Positions 1 through 8,623 of a stretch of DNA of 64,000 bases are shown here, in pieces (position 1 is the first letter of the stretch; each line of letters starts with the position of its first letter). Both the position numbers and the translations under genes were made by a program. The DNA comes from CAIKMD01 sp963740675 (GTDB taxonomy: Bacteria > Pseudomonadota > Alphaproteobacteria > ATCC43930 > CGMCC-115725): contig CAVUFS010000008.1 of assembly GCA_963740675.1 (NCBI GenBank), positions 62,001-126,000 of the forward strand, written 5' to 3'. The notes under the pieces are model-generated. The model did not search any database. It had not been told where the DNA came from and saw nothing but the letters and a program-made list of their open reading frames with translations.

Positions 1-1
1 C

Positions 2-109
2 GCGTTTCGCGAAGCCTATGCCGCCTGGCACATGGCCGGCGGGGGCCCGCCCGTCACCACGAAATCGGTGACCGTGACCCGCAGCGACATGATCAAGTTC
101 GGGGATTAA
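2..109 (+). CDS. C-terminal fragment of an unidentified protein (cut by window edge)
   Basis: An open frame enters from the left edge and ends at a TAA at 107-109, giving about 35 residues that finish ...TRSDMIKFGD. No start is visible and no family could be recognised from so short a tail. It runs convergently towards leuC, with a REP-like palindrome between the two stop codons. It could also be a chance open frame, but the sharp stop just before the repeat and the ordinary codon use fit a real gene end. Confidence 0.4.
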   Translation, partial: AFREAYAAWHMAGGGPPVTTKSVTVTRSDMIKFGD

Positions 110-126
110 CTCGACGAGCGATCGCT

Positions 127-208
127 CGTCATTGCGAGCGAAGCGAAGCAATCCAGTTGTTGAACCACTGGATTGCTTCGTCCGCCCAACGGCGTCATCG
201 CAAAGACG
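127..208. repeat. REP-like palindromic element, family A, copy 1
   Basis: The sequence starts cgtcattgcgagcgaagcg, continues through gcaatccag and has the inverted arm ctggattgcttcg, with a degraded distal arm. Copies related over the same core lie at 19774-19866, 47101-47150 and 56167-56249. It sits between the convergent ends of the left-edge gene and leuC, the usual place for bacterial REP elements, where they can act as transcript 3' ends. Confidence 0.8.
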
Positions 209-221
209 TTGGAGAGAAGAC

Positions 222-1628
222 TCAGCCGAGGTCGCGAACGTCCGCGAGTTTGCCGGTGATAGCCGCGGCAGCGGCCATGGCCGGGCTCATCAAATGCGTA
301 CGACCATTGCGGCCTTGCCGGCCCTCGAAATTGCGGTTCGAGGTCGAGGCGCAACGCTCGCCTGGCTCGAGCTTGTCGGCGTTCATCGCAAGACACATCG
401 AGCAGCCCGGCTCACGCCATTCGAAACCCGCCTCGATGAAGATCTTGTCGAGACCTTCCTCTTCGGCCTGTTCCTTGACGAGGCCCGAGCCCGGCACAAC
501 GAGCGCGTTGACACCGGAAGCGACCTTGCGGCCTTTCGCCACCGCCGCCGCTGCGCGCAGATCCTCGATACGGCCATTGGTGCATGAGCCGATGAAAGCG
601 CGCTGGATGACCAGTTCTTTCAGCGGCGTGCCCGCCTTGAGGCCCATATATTCGAGCGACCGCTCCATCGCGGCGCGTTTCAGCTCGTCTTTCACATCGG
701 CGGGATTCGGCACCGCACCGGTGATCGGCAACACGTCTTCGGGGCTGGTGCCCCAAGTGACTTGCGGGATGATCTTCGCCGCATCGAGCTTCACGACCGT
801 GTCGTAATGCGCGCCCGGATCGGAGGGCAGCGTCTTCCAGAAAGCGAGCGCCTGCTCCCATGCCGCGCCTTTCGGCGCCATCGGCCGGCCTTTGAGATAT
901 TCGTAGGTGATCTCATCCGGCGCAACGAGGCCGGCACGCGCGCCGCCTTCGATCGACATGTTGCAGACCGTCATGCGGCCTTCCATCGACAGCTTGCGGA
1001 TCGCCGAGCCCGCATATTCGATGACATGGCCGGTGCCGCCGGCGGTGCCGATATGGCCGATGATGTTGAGGATCAGGTCCTTCGCGGTGACGCCGAACGG
1101 CAAATCGCCATCGATCTGCACCAGCATGTTCTTGGCGCGCCGCTGGATCAGGGTTTGCGTCGCGAGCACATGCTCGACCTCGGACGTGCCGATGCCGAAC
1201 GCAAGCGCACCGAAAGCGCCATGCGTCGCCGTGTGGCTGTCGCCGCAGACGATCGTCATGCCGGGCTGGGTCATGCCCTGCTCCGGCCCGATGATGTGCA
1301 CGATGCCCTGGCGCACATCGTTCATCCCGAAATAGGGGATGCCGAATTCCTTGACGTTGCGCTCGAGCGTCTCGACCTGGAAGCGCGATTCCGCCTCTTC
1401 GATGCCGCGCGAGCGGTCGGTCGTCGGCACGTTGTGATCGGCGGTGGCGAGCGTCGCCTTCGGGTTGCGTACCTGGCGGCCCGATTCGCGCAGCCCGGCG
1501 AAAGCCTGCGGGCTCGTCACCTCATGGACGAGGTGCCGATCGATATAGAGGAGGCAGGTGCCATCCGGTTGCTGATCGACCAGATGGCTGTCCCAGATCT
1601 TATCGAAAAGTGTACGCGGAGCAGCCAT
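222..1628 (-). CDS. leuC: 3-isopropylmalate dehydratase large subunit
   Basis: LeuC with LeuD isomerises 2-isopropylmalate to 3-isopropylmalate in leucine biosynthesis, using a [4Fe-4S] cluster. The 468-residue product has the usual length and starts MAAPRTLFDKIWDSH, as in other LeuC proteins. The three cluster cysteines are visible as C349 (GSCTNGR), C409 and C412 (GCSMC), followed by the ASTSNRNFEGRQG motif. It begins 3 bases after the rplS stop, so it is probably the last gene of the ffh-rpsP-rimM-trmD-rplS transcript. leuD does not follow within the window; a REP element and a convergent gene end lie immediately downstream. Identification is secure. Confidence 0.97.
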   Translation of the reverse strand: MAAPRTLFDKIWDSHLVDQQPDGTCLLYIDRHLVHEVTSPQAFAGLRESGRQVRNPKATLATADHNVPTTDRSRGIEEAESRFQVETLERNVKEFGIPYFGMNDVRQGIVHIIGPEQGMTQPGMTIVCGDSHTATHGAFGALAFGIGTSEVEHVLATQTLIQRRAKNMLVQIDGDLPFGVTAKDLILNIIGHIGTAGGTGHVIEYAGSAIRKLSMEGRMTVCNMSIEGGARAGLVAPDEITYEYLKGRPMAPKGAAWEQALAFWKTLPSDPGAHYDTVVKLDAAKIIPQVTWGTSPEDVLPITGAVPNPADVKDELKRAAMERSLEYMGLKAGTPLKELVIQRAFIGSCTNGRIEDLRAAAAVAKGRKVASGVNALVVPGSGLVKEQAEEEGLDKIFIEAGFEWREPGCSMCLAMNADKLEPGERCASTSNRNFEGRQGRNGRTHLMSPAMAAAAAITGKLADVRDLG

Positions 1629-1631
1629 GGA

Positions 1632-2039
1632 TCACGATGCCTCTTTGGTTCCGGTCTCCGGCACGGCTGCCGGCGCGTTGTCGCGGCCACGCTCGGTGAT
1701 ACGCGCTGCCTTGCCGCGCAGCGCGCGCAGGTAATAGAGCTTCGCGCGCCGCACGGCACCGCGCCGCACGACCTCGATCTGGGTGATGCGCGGCGAATAG
1801 AGCGGGAAAATACGCTCGACGCCCTCGCCATAGGAAATCTTGCGCAGCGTGAAGTTCGAATTCACACCCGAATTCTTGCGCGCGATGCAGACGCCTTCGA
1901 AGGCCTGAACGCGCTCGCGCTCGCCTTCGATGACTTTGACGCTGACGCGGATCGTGTCGCCCGGCCGGAACTCCGGCGTCGGCCGCAGCGCAGCCAGCTT
2001 CTTGATCTCTTCCTGTTCGAGCGATTGCAGCAGGTTCAT
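1632..2039 (-). CDS. rplS: 50S ribosomal protein L19
   Basis: L19 sits at the 30S-50S interface of the ribosome. The product, about 135 residues, carries the family core: PEFRPGDTIRVSVKV, then RVQAFEGVCIARKN, then the RRGAVRRAKLYYLR segment. The frame is open from a TTG at 2051, but the ATG at 2039 (MNLLQSLEQEEI) has a GGAGAG ribosome-binding site and matches normal L19 N-termini, so I chose it. The C-terminus has an alanine/proline-rich tail common in alphaproteobacteria. It lies between trmD and leuC in a typical operon. Confidence 0.97.
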   Translation of the reverse strand: MNLLQSLEQEEIKKLAALRPTPEFRPGDTIRVSVKVIEGERERVQAFEGVCIARKNSGVNSNFTLRKISYGEGVERIFPLYSPRITQIEVVRRGAVRRAKLYYLRALRGKAARITERGRDNAPAAVPETGTKEAS

Positions 2040-2061
2040 CTTTCTCTCCAACCTAAGCGCT

Positions 2062-2760
2062 TCAGTGACGGCCCTCTCGGGCCAAATATTGTTGCCAAAG
2101 ATCGGGCCGGCGCTCGCGCGTCACCCGCTCCGCTTCTGCCATCCGCCAGCGGCGGATGTTTTCGTGATGGCCCGAGAGCAGCACTTCGGGCACGCCGCGG
2201 CCCTGCCAATCCTGGGGCCGCGTGTAATGGGGATATTCGAGGAGACCTTGCTGGAAGCTCTCCTCGTCGAGGGTCGTGGCGTCGCCGACGACACCCGGCA
2301 GCAAACGAATGACCGCGTCGAGCAGCGCAATCGCCGCCGGCTCGCCGCCAGAAAGCACGAAATCGCCGAGGCTTAGCTCTTCGATGCGATGCGCCTCGAT
2401 CACGCGCTGATCGATGCCTTCGAAACGGCCGCAGAGCAGCCGCACGCCTGCCCCTTCGGCAAGCGATGCGACGCGTGCCTGATCCAGCCGCGGGCCGCGC
2501 GGCGAAAGACAGATTGTCGGACCAACCGCCGGGGTCTCGTTCAGCGCGCGATCGATCACATCGGGCCGCATCACCATGCCCGGCCCGCCGCCGAACGGCG
2601 CATCGTCGACCGTGCGATGCCGGTCCTGCGCGAAATTGCGGATATCGACCGTGTCGATCTGCCAGATCTTTTCGGCAAGCGCCTTGCCGGCGAGCGAATG
2701 CGCCAATGGGCCCGGGAACATTTCGGGGAAGATCGTCAACACGGTCGCGGTCCAGGCCAT
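2062..2760 (-). CDS. trmD: tRNA (guanine-N1)-methyltransferase
   Basis: TrmD methylates G37 at N1 in tRNAs to prevent +1 frameshifting, using S-adenosylmethionine bound in a SPOUT trefoil knot. The 232-residue protein starts MAWTATVLTIFPEMFPG and shows the conserved DDAPFGGGPGMVM segment, the LLCGRFEGIDQRV motif and the cofactor-binding SLGDFVLSGGEPAA region. Its length is normal. It begins 3 bases downstream of rimM and is followed by rplS, the standard ribosome-maturation operon order. An ATG start is used. There is no oddity. Confidence 0.97.
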   Translation of the reverse strand: MAWTATVLTIFPEMFPGPLAHSLAGKALAEKIWQIDTVDIRNFAQDRHRTVDDAPFGGGPGMVMRPDVIDRALNETPAVGPTICLSPRGPRLDQARVASLAEGAGVRLLCGRFEGIDQRVIEAHRIEELSLGDFVLSGGEPAAIALLDAVIRLLPGVVGDATTLDEESFQQGLLEYPHYTRPQDWQGRGVPEVLLSGHHENIRRWRMAEAERVTRERRPDLWQQYLAREGRH

Positions 2761-2763
2761 GGC

Positions 2764-3426
2764 TCAGCCCTCACCCGCTTCGTCTTCGGCGGCATCGCCA
2801 CCGGCGTCGTGCGCAGCTTCATCGCGAGAGGGCGCATCGAACAAGCCAGTGGGCGGCACGATGACGACGCGTTTGGTCGCGATATCAACCACCGGCACGG
2901 CGGCGTTGGTGAACGGCACCACCACCATCTTGCCCGACGGCTCTTCGATCTCGAGGCTGGCGCCAGCGCCGAAATCGTTCACCGCGCGGATCGTGCCGAA
3001 GATCGTGCCGTCTTCGTGCGTTGCTTCGAGACCGATGAGATCGGCCTCGTAGAACTCGCCATCCTCGGGCGGCGGCAGATCGGTGCGGCGCACAAAGAGC
3101 CGCAAGCCTTTCAGCGCCTCGGCCGCGTTGCGATCGTCGACGCCTTTGATGCGCGCGATGAGCACGCCCTTCTGCGCACCGGTGAGTTCGAGATCGAAGC
3201 TTCGCGCGCCACTTTCATCCGAGAGCGGCCCGTAATCGGCGATGGCTTCGGGATCGGCGGTGAAGCTTTTCACCCGCACCCGCCCCCTAATGCCATGCGC
3301 ACCGACGAAGATGCCGAGACAGATGCGCGCGGAATCCCCCGCGACGCCGTTACCTTCCGCGGGGGAAAGCATCGGCGGCGTGTCGCGATCGCTTTGGCGA
3401 TCAGCCATGGGGGACAAAGCCAGCAT
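2764..3426 (-). CDS. rimM: ribosome maturation factor RimM
   Basis: RimM helps assemble the 30S subunit, binding S19 and the 16S 3' domain. The product has the N-terminal RimM beta-barrel (ICLGIFVGAHGIRGRVRVKSFT), a central spacer and a C-terminal PRC-barrel (EFYEADLIGLEATHEDG). There is an acidic tail. Two ATGs in the same frame are possible, at 3426 (MLALSP) and 3408 (MADRQSD); neither has a strong Shine-Dalgarno site and the longer is given. At about 220 residues it is slightly long because of N- and C-terminal extensions. It lies between rpsP and trmD. Confidence 0.95.
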   Translation of the reverse strand: MLALSPMADRQSDRDTPPMLSPAEGNGVAGDSARICLGIFVGAHGIRGRVRVKSFTADPEAIADYGPLSDESGARSFDLELTGAQKGVLIARIKGVDDRNAAEALKGLRLFVRRTDLPPPEDGEFYEADLIGLEATHEDGTIFGTIRAVNDFGAGASLEIEEPSGKMVVVPFTNAAVPVVDIATKRVVIVPPTGLFDAPSRDEAAHDAGGDAAEDEAGEG

Positions 3427-3456
3427 CGTCTTGCATCAATCCGTCTTGCGCGAGGC

Positions 3457-3834
3457 TTAAGCGCTCGGCGCTTCGGCCGGCGCAGCAGCAGCGGCAGCTG
3501 CCGCATCGGCCGCGGCCTTGGCGCGTTCTTGCGCCTTGGCTTTCGGTGCCGATTTGTTGGGCGTCTCGTTGTAGCTGGGCTTCGGCCGCACACCGACCTC
3601 GCCGAGGAAACGCGCGACGCGATCGCTCGGCAGCGCACCGACTTTCAGCCAATGCTCGATCCGCTCGGTCTTCAAGGTCACCCGGTCGGGATGGCTCTTG
3701 TCGAGCATCGGATTGTATGTGCCGAGCTTCTCGATGAAGCGGCCGTCGCGCGGGCTGCGCGAATCCGCCACGACGATGCTATAGAACGGGCGCTTCTTGG
3801 CGCCGCCCCGCGACATGCGAATTTTAAGACCCAT
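3457..3834 (-). CDS. rpsP: 30S ribosomal protein S16
   Basis: S16 is a 30S assembly protein. The product begins MGLKIRMSRGGAKKRPFYSIVVAD and continues GRFIEKLGTYNPM, both diagnostic. It is 125 residues, with an Ala/Lys-rich C-terminal extension after residue about 90 (AKAKAQERAKAAADAAAA), common in alphaproteobacteria. The ATG at 3834 has a strong AAGGAG site a few bases upstream. It is the first ribosomal gene downstream of the inserted VOC gene and ffh. Confidence 0.97.
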   Translation of the reverse strand: MGLKIRMSRGGAKKRPFYSIVVADSRSPRDGRFIEKLGTYNPMLDKSHPDRVTLKTERIEHWLKVGALPSDRVARFLGEVGVRPKPSYNETPNKSAPKAKAQERAKAAADAAAAAAAAPAEAPSA

Positions 3835-3843
3835 GGATTCTCC

Positions 3844-4254
3844 TTATCTCGATATTTCGCGTGATTCTTCCGGTTGATGACACACCGCTTCGAGACGATG
3901 CCCGTTGGGATCGATGACGAAGGCGGCGTAATAGGAAGCGTGATATTGCGGCCTGAGACCTGGCGCGCCGTTATCCCGCGCGCCGACGGCGAGCGCCGCT
4001 TTGTGAAAAGCATCGACCGCGGCGCGGTCGGACGCGCGAAAGCAGATATGGCCGTTGAGCGCTGAGCCGTCGGGCTCGGCACCGATCCAGAACGGCAGCG
4101 CCTGTTCGCGCAAGGGGTGTTCACCGGGCAAGCCGTAGCCTGAGACATCGTCGTGATCGAAGCCGCGGCGATAACCGAGCGGCGTCAGGATCGCGTCATA
4201 GAAAGCGCGGCTCCGCGCGAGATCGCGCACGCCGAGCGACAGATGATCGATCAT
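3844..4254 (-). CDS. VOC (glyoxalase/bleomycin-resistance) superfamily protein
   Basis: A single vicinal-oxygen-chelate domain of about 136 residues: it begins MIDHLSLGVRDLARSRAFYD, and ends with the FVIDPNGHRLEAVCH strand typical of glyoxalase-like proteins. These enzymes bind a metal and act on diverse small molecules; the substrate is unknown. A GTG at 4260 is in frame, but the ATG at 4254 is the better start. The gene sits between ffh and rpsP, practically touching both (its start region abuts the ffh stop), so it is probably cotranscribed. It is an unusual passenger in this housekeeping operon. Confidence 0.85.
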   Translation of the reverse strand: MIDHLSLGVRDLARSRAFYDAILTPLGYRRGFDHDDVSGYGLPGEHPLREQALPFWIGAEPDGSALNGHICFRASDRAAVDAFHKAALAVGARDNGAPGLRPQYHASYYAAFVIDPNGHRLEAVCHQPEESREISR

Positions 4255-4256
4255 GT

Positions 4257-5639
4257 TCACCGCCGCAACCCGCCGCCCGGTAGGCCGCCGCCCGGCAACA
4301 GCGCCTGAACGCCGTGCCGTGCCAAACCTTTCTTTCCGAGCTTGTTCATGCGCTTCATCATGTCGGCCATGTCCTGATACTGCTTCAGGAGCCGATTGAT
4401 CTCGGGAACCGTCGTGCCCGAGCCCGCCGCGATGCGGCGCCGGCGCGAGCCGTCGAGCAATTTCGGATTGCGCCGCTCTTTCTGCGTCATCGAGGAGATG
4501 ATCGCTTCTTGGCGCTTGATCACCTTCTCGTCGATATTCGCTTCTTCGAGCTGCTTCTTCACCTTGTTGATGCCGGGCAGCATGCCCATGACACCGCTCA
4601 TGCCGCCCATCTTGCGGAGCTGCTTGAGCTGGGAGGCGAGATCGTCGAGATCGAAGCCGCCCTTTTGCAGCTTCTTCGCGAGCTTTTCCGCTTCCTCTTT
4701 ATCGATCGTCTCGGCGGCTTTCTCGACGAGGCCGACGACGTCGCCCATGCCGAGGATGCGGCCGGCGATGCGGTCGGCGTGGAACGCCTCGATCGCATCC
4801 AATTTTTCGCCGGTGCCGACGAATTTGATCGGCTGGCCGGTGACGGCGCGCATCGAGAGCGCCGCGCCGCCACGCGCATCCCCATCGATACGCGTCAGCA
4901 CGATACCGGTGATGCCGATGCGCTCGGCAAAGCTCTTGGCGAGATTGACCGCGTCCTGACCGGTGAGCGCGTCGGCGACGAGCAGCGTTTCGGTCGGTTG
5001 CGTGGCATCGCGCACCGCCGCGACTTCCTGCATCAGCGGCTCATCGATATGGAGCCGGCCGGCGGTATCGAGAATAACGACATCGAAGCCTTCGCGCCGC
5101 CCGGTATCGAGCGCCCGCTTGGCGATAGCGACCGGCCGCTCCAACGCGACGATCGGCAGCGACGGCACGCCGACCTGCTGCGCCAGCACCGCGAGTTGTT
5201 CTTGCGCGGCGGGACGATTCACGTCGAGCGAGGCGAGCAAAATCTTGCGCCGCTCGCGGTCTTTCAACAGTCGCGCGAGCTTGGCCGAGGTGGTGGTTTT
5301 GCCGGAGCCCTGCAAGCCGACCATCATCACGACGACCGGCGGCACGGCGTTGAGGTTGAGCGCGCCCGATTGATCGGAGCCGAGGCTTTCGACGAGGTGG
5401 TCGTGAACGATCTTCACCACCATCTGCGCCGGCGAGACGGAGCGCAGCACATCCTGGCCGACCGCCTTGGCGCGCACGCCATCGACGAAGGTCTTCACCA
5501 CCGGCAGCGCAACGTCGGCTTCGAGCAGCGCGACGCGGATCTCGCGCATCGCGGCGTCGACATCGGCCTCCGTCAGCGCGCCGCGGCGACGCAACCGGTC
5601 GAAAACGTCGTTGAAGCGATTGCTTAGGCTCTCGAACAT
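4257..5639 (-). CDS. ffh: signal recognition particle protein Ffh
   Basis: Ffh is the SRP54 GTPase that binds signal sequences and 4.5S RNA and delivers ribosomes to FtsY. The 460-residue product has the N domain (MFESLSNRFNDVFDRLRRRG), the G domain with P-loop GLQGSGKTTTSAKLA, DTAGRLHID and TRIDGDARGGAA, and a methionine-rich M domain (MGGMSGVMGMLPGI) ending in a Gly-rich tail. The frame is open upstream to 5714, but the ATG at 5639 gives the canonical N-terminus. No 4.5S RNA gene was recognised nearby. It probably heads the leftward transcript through leuC. Confidence 0.97.
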   Translation of the reverse strand: MFESLSNRFNDVFDRLRRRGALTEADVDAAMREIRVALLEADVALPVVKTFVDGVRAKAVGQDVLRSVSPAQMVVKIVHDHLVESLGSDQSGALNLNAVPPVVVMMVGLQGSGKTTTSAKLARLLKDRERRKILLASLDVNRPAAQEQLAVLAQQVGVPSLPIVALERPVAIAKRALDTGRREGFDVVILDTAGRLHIDEPLMQEVAAVRDATQPTETLLVADALTGQDAVNLAKSFAERIGITGIVLTRIDGDARGGAALSMRAVTGQPIKFVGTGEKLDAIEAFHADRIAGRILGMGDVVGLVEKAAETIDKEEAEKLAKKLQKGGFDLDDLASQLKQLRKMGGMSGVMGMLPGINKVKKQLEEANIDEKVIKRQEAIISSMTQKERRNPKLLDGSRRRRIAAGSGTTVPEINRLLKQYQDMADMMKRMNKLGKKGLARHGVQALLPGGGLPGGGLRR

Positions 5640-5757
5640 GGCCCCATTGCCAGGCTGTACGCGTACAAAACCGAAAACAGCCGGTGCGCGACACTCGCGG
5701 ACCGACCGACCCACCCGGGCGAAAGCTTCGAATTGCTTCCTCGGAAGTGGCAGGAAG

Positions 5758-7051
5758 CTAGGTGCTGGAGGCTCTTATGTCAATCGGACCTGGCTCGGCT
5801 TTGGGCTTGGAAACGGGCACTTCATCAGCGTTTGGCCGGGTCTCAGGCAGGCCGAAGAGCAGCGTCAGCAAAGCAATCCCGGCGATCCCCGCCAAGGCCA
5901 GAAAGGCGGCGCTGTATCCCGCCCCGACAACGACCAGCCCGGCGAGCCAGCCGCTGATGGCGACTGCCCCACCCTGGATAGTGGCAACCGCTCCTTGGCT
6001 AAGATTGTAATGGCCAGTACCCCGCGTCAGGTCGACGAGGAAGATCGGTGTCAGCGCCCCGAACAGCCCGGCACCCACCCCGTCCAGAATTTGGACGCCC
6101 ACGAGCCAAACCGGATCGTTGGAGAGCGTATAGAGCACGCCGCGGATGGGCAGAATTGCGAAAGCGGCCAGGCAGAGCGGCTTACGGCCAAGGCGGTCGG
6201 CGTAGCGGGCGACGATCACCGCCATCGGCAACATCACGAGCTGCGCGGCGATAACGCAGGCCGACATCAACGCCGTGGCCTCGCTTTTATGAGCGAGCGC
6301 GAGCTTCTGGCCGACCAGCAGCAGCATCGGGGCATTGGCGAAATGGAACAGGGCCACGCAGCAGGCAAACGTCACGAGCCCCGGACAGGCGAGCAGCGCC
6401 CGCAGCGATGAGGGCTCTGCGTGGGCAGCGGCAGCACTGTCCTCGAGACCGCGCGCCTTGATGTGATCGATGGCATCGCGCGGAATCGCCAGCACCGAAG
6501 CCGAAGCCAAAGCGGCGCAAATCGGCACCAGGAAGAAGACGGCGCGCTGCGAGAGCGCCGTGCCGATCGCTGCCGCGATCAGCGCGATCGTCACATTGCC
6601 GGCGTGATCGAACGCAGCGTTGCGGCCGAGCCGCGCGACGAGGCCGGTACGTTTCGTGACGCCGCGCGTGATCGCAACCACCGCGGCGCGAACACCGTGC
6701 CGGCCAGCGCCATCAACACATTCGCCAGTGTTACCAACATCATGCCCGGCCGCAGCGCCACTCCGACAGCGCCGAGCGCGAGCACGAGCGCGGCAAGGAC
6801 GATGATGCCGCGCTTCCAGCGCGTCGTATCGATGAAAGCGCCCACCGGCGTCTGCGCGACCAGCGCCGCCAATCCACCGATCATCGCGACAAAGCCGATC
6901 GCGGCCTGATTCAACCGGCTTCGGTTAAGAGAAAGATTCCGAGATAGGGACCGAACGCTCCGTTTAAATCGGCGAGGAAGAAATTCAGCCGATCGAGAGC
7001 GCGACCGCAGATGCCGGCCGCCTCGGTTGATGGCTGAGAACGGCCGGACAC
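5758..7051 (-). pseudogene. MFS transporter interrupted by two single-base frameshifts
   Basis: Read leftward from a GTG at 7051 (AGGAAG ribosome-binding site upstream), three frames join into one 12-helix major-facilitator protein of about 431 residues. Frame one encodes helix 1 (LNGAFGPYLGIFLLTEAG) and ends near 6909, where one G appears missing. Frame two carries helices 2-3 with the loop GAFIDTTRWKR, up to about 6685, where another base is missing. Frame three runs from VVAITRGVTKRTGL to the stop at 5758. Adding one base at each site restores 432 whole codons. Both losses are beside short G/C runs, so sequencing error competes with real gene decay. The substrate is unknown. Confidence 0.85.
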
Positions 7052-7211
7052 TGAATTTCTTCCTATTTCATCGTCGCTTGTTCACTTAACAACGCGTCTC
7101 GCCTTCGCCATCACAATACCGCTGCTTTGCCTTGATCGCGGAAGCTGTCATGGCGGACAGATGAAATGAGTGTAATGCGGGAAGGCGCGCATCGGCGCTG
7201 CGTTGTCTTGC

Positions 7212-7231
7212 TGTCTCGGCCATTCGAGACA
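7212..7231. promoter_or_regulatory. inverted repeat upstream of the small secreted-protein gene
   Basis: TGTCTCG and CGAGACA form a perfect 7-bp inverted repeat around a 6-base loop, ending 31 bases before the ATG at 7263. It could be an operator or a 5' leader hairpin. The rest of the 7052-7262 gap shows no gene. Confidence 0.35.
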
Positions 7232-7262
7232 ACGAAACAACCCAACTAAGGACCCCTTAGCG

Positions 7263-7637
7263 ATGAACAAGTTCACTCTCCAAGCGCTGGCGCTGACCGG
7301 CATCCTCGCCGTCTCTGGCCTGCCGGCTTTCGCGGCCGATATGGCGGCCCCCGCCTCGCCGGCGCCGAACGCGTCGGTCTCGACCGACACCAAGGCGAAT
7401 GTCGGCACCTCGATCGATAAGACGAAGGGCTCGGTCGAGAAGAACGTCGACAAGAGCAAGTCGTCGACCGAGAAGAAGATCGACAAGCAGTCGAAAGATA
7501 TCAAGGACAAGGCGCATGAGCAGACTGCGGCGAAGCCGGTGACCCCCGCCGTCCCGCCGGTGAGCGGCTCGGCCGGTGCCAACGCCGCGGTGGGCAATAC
7601 GGGTGTGAACGCCTCGACCGGCGCGAACGTCCACTAA
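7263..7637 (+). CDS. small exported Ala/Lys/Ser-rich protein of unknown function
   Basis: A 124-residue protein with a clear Sec signal peptide: MNKFTLQALALTGILAVSG with a likely cut after AFA (about residue 22). The mature part is low-complexity: an acidic/lysine-rich middle (DKTKGSVEKNVDKSKSSTEKKIDK) with heptad-like spacing, then an Ala/Val/Pro-rich end (NAAVGNTGVNASTGANVH). It resembles periplasmic or cell-surface stress proteins but matches no family I can name. The frame is open upstream; ATG 7263 is chosen because it gives the signal peptide. It is monocistronic, with an inverted repeat upstream and a terminator downstream. Confidence 0.85.
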   Translation: MNKFTLQALALTGILAVSGLPAFAADMAAPASPAPNASVSTDTKANVGTSIDKTKGSVEKNVDKSKSSTEKKIDKQSKDIKDKAHEQTAAKPVTPAVPPVSGSAGANAAVGNTGVNASTGANVH

Positions 7638-7675
7638 TCCCGGTACCGACGACCTCTCCGTACCGAGAAGCGAGG

Positions 7676-7706
7676 AGCGCAGGGCCCCAAAGGCTCTGCG
7701 CTTTTC
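7676..7706 (+). terminator. rho-independent terminator
   Basis: AGCGCAG pairs with CTGCGCT around a G/C-rich loop, and the hairpin is followed by a TTTT tract at 7702-7705. It lies 38 bases after the small secreted-protein stop and upstream of dapF. Confidence 0.8.
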
Positions 7707-7785
7707 TTATTGCCTCGCCAATCTGGATGAGGGGGTGCCCGGCTGCGGGGTTGGTCGGCCCGTGCGCGCGCTCTATAACGCCGCG

Positions 7786-8620
7786 ATGCGCGCGCTCGAT
7801 TTCGTCAAAATGCACGGGCTCGGGAACGATTTCGTCATTCTCGACGCGCGCGACCATGCGCTGACGCTCGATACCGGCGCGGCGCGCGCCATTTGCGATC
7901 GCCATCGCGGCGTCGGTTGCGACCAGATCCTGATCATCGAGCCGGCGAAAAGCGCGGCCGGCACCGCCTTCATGCGCATCCGCAATGCCGATGGCAGCGA
8001 GGCAGAGGCTTGCGGCAATGGCGCTCGCTGTGTCGCGGCGTTGTTGATGGAGCAGAACAAAACCGATCGAATCGTGCTCGAAACGCTGGGCGGGCCGATT
8101 TCGGCCGAACGCGCCGGCGATCATCGCATCGCCGTCGACATGGGCGAGCCGCATCTCGGCTGGCGCGAGATTCCGCTGGCGAAGGATTGCGACACGCTGC
8201 ATGTGCCGCTGAGCCTTGGGCCGTTAAGCGATCCGGTTTGCACCAGCATGGGCAATCCGCATGCGACTTTCTTCGTGCCCGATCTCAGCCGCGATCGATA
8301 TCGCGACGCTCGGCCCGACGCTGGAGCACGATCCGATGTTCCCGGCGCGCGCCAATATCGGCGTCGCGCAAATCGCATCGCCCAAGCGGATTCGCGTGCG
8401 CATTTGGGAACGCGGCGATGGGCTGACGCTGGCTTGCGGCAGTGGCGCCTGCGCGACCTTGGTCGCGGCGGCACGTCGCGGCCTGACCGAGCGCCAGGCC
8501 GAGATCGTCGCCGATGGCGGCACAATCAAGATCGAGTGGCGGCAAGACAATCACGTCATCATGACCGGTGCGGTCGCGACGAGCTTCCGCGGCACGATCG
8601 ATCCGAGCCTGTTGGGCTGA
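7786..8620 (+). CDS. dapF: diaminopimelate epimerase, one frameshift
   Basis: DapF converts LL- to meso-diaminopimelate for lysine and peptidoglycan synthesis, using two cysteines as acid/base. The start MRALDFVKMHGLGNDF at ATG 7786 is canonical. The first catalytic Cys is in EACGNGARC and the second in LACGSGACATL. At about 8290 the frame shifts: after VPDLS the expected AIDIATLGPTLEHDP is read only in the next frame, consistent with one extra C in agccgcgat. Removing one base gives 278 codons, the normal size. Because the gene is normally essential, a sequence error is the simplest reading, but only the data behind the assembly can tell. It is followed 3 bases later by mtaB. Confidence 0.92.
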
Positions 8621-8623
8621 GCG

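Noticed and set aside
762..2312. 516-codon rightward frame across leuC and rplS
   Set aside because: It is antisense to two secure housekeeping genes and has no recognisable domain.
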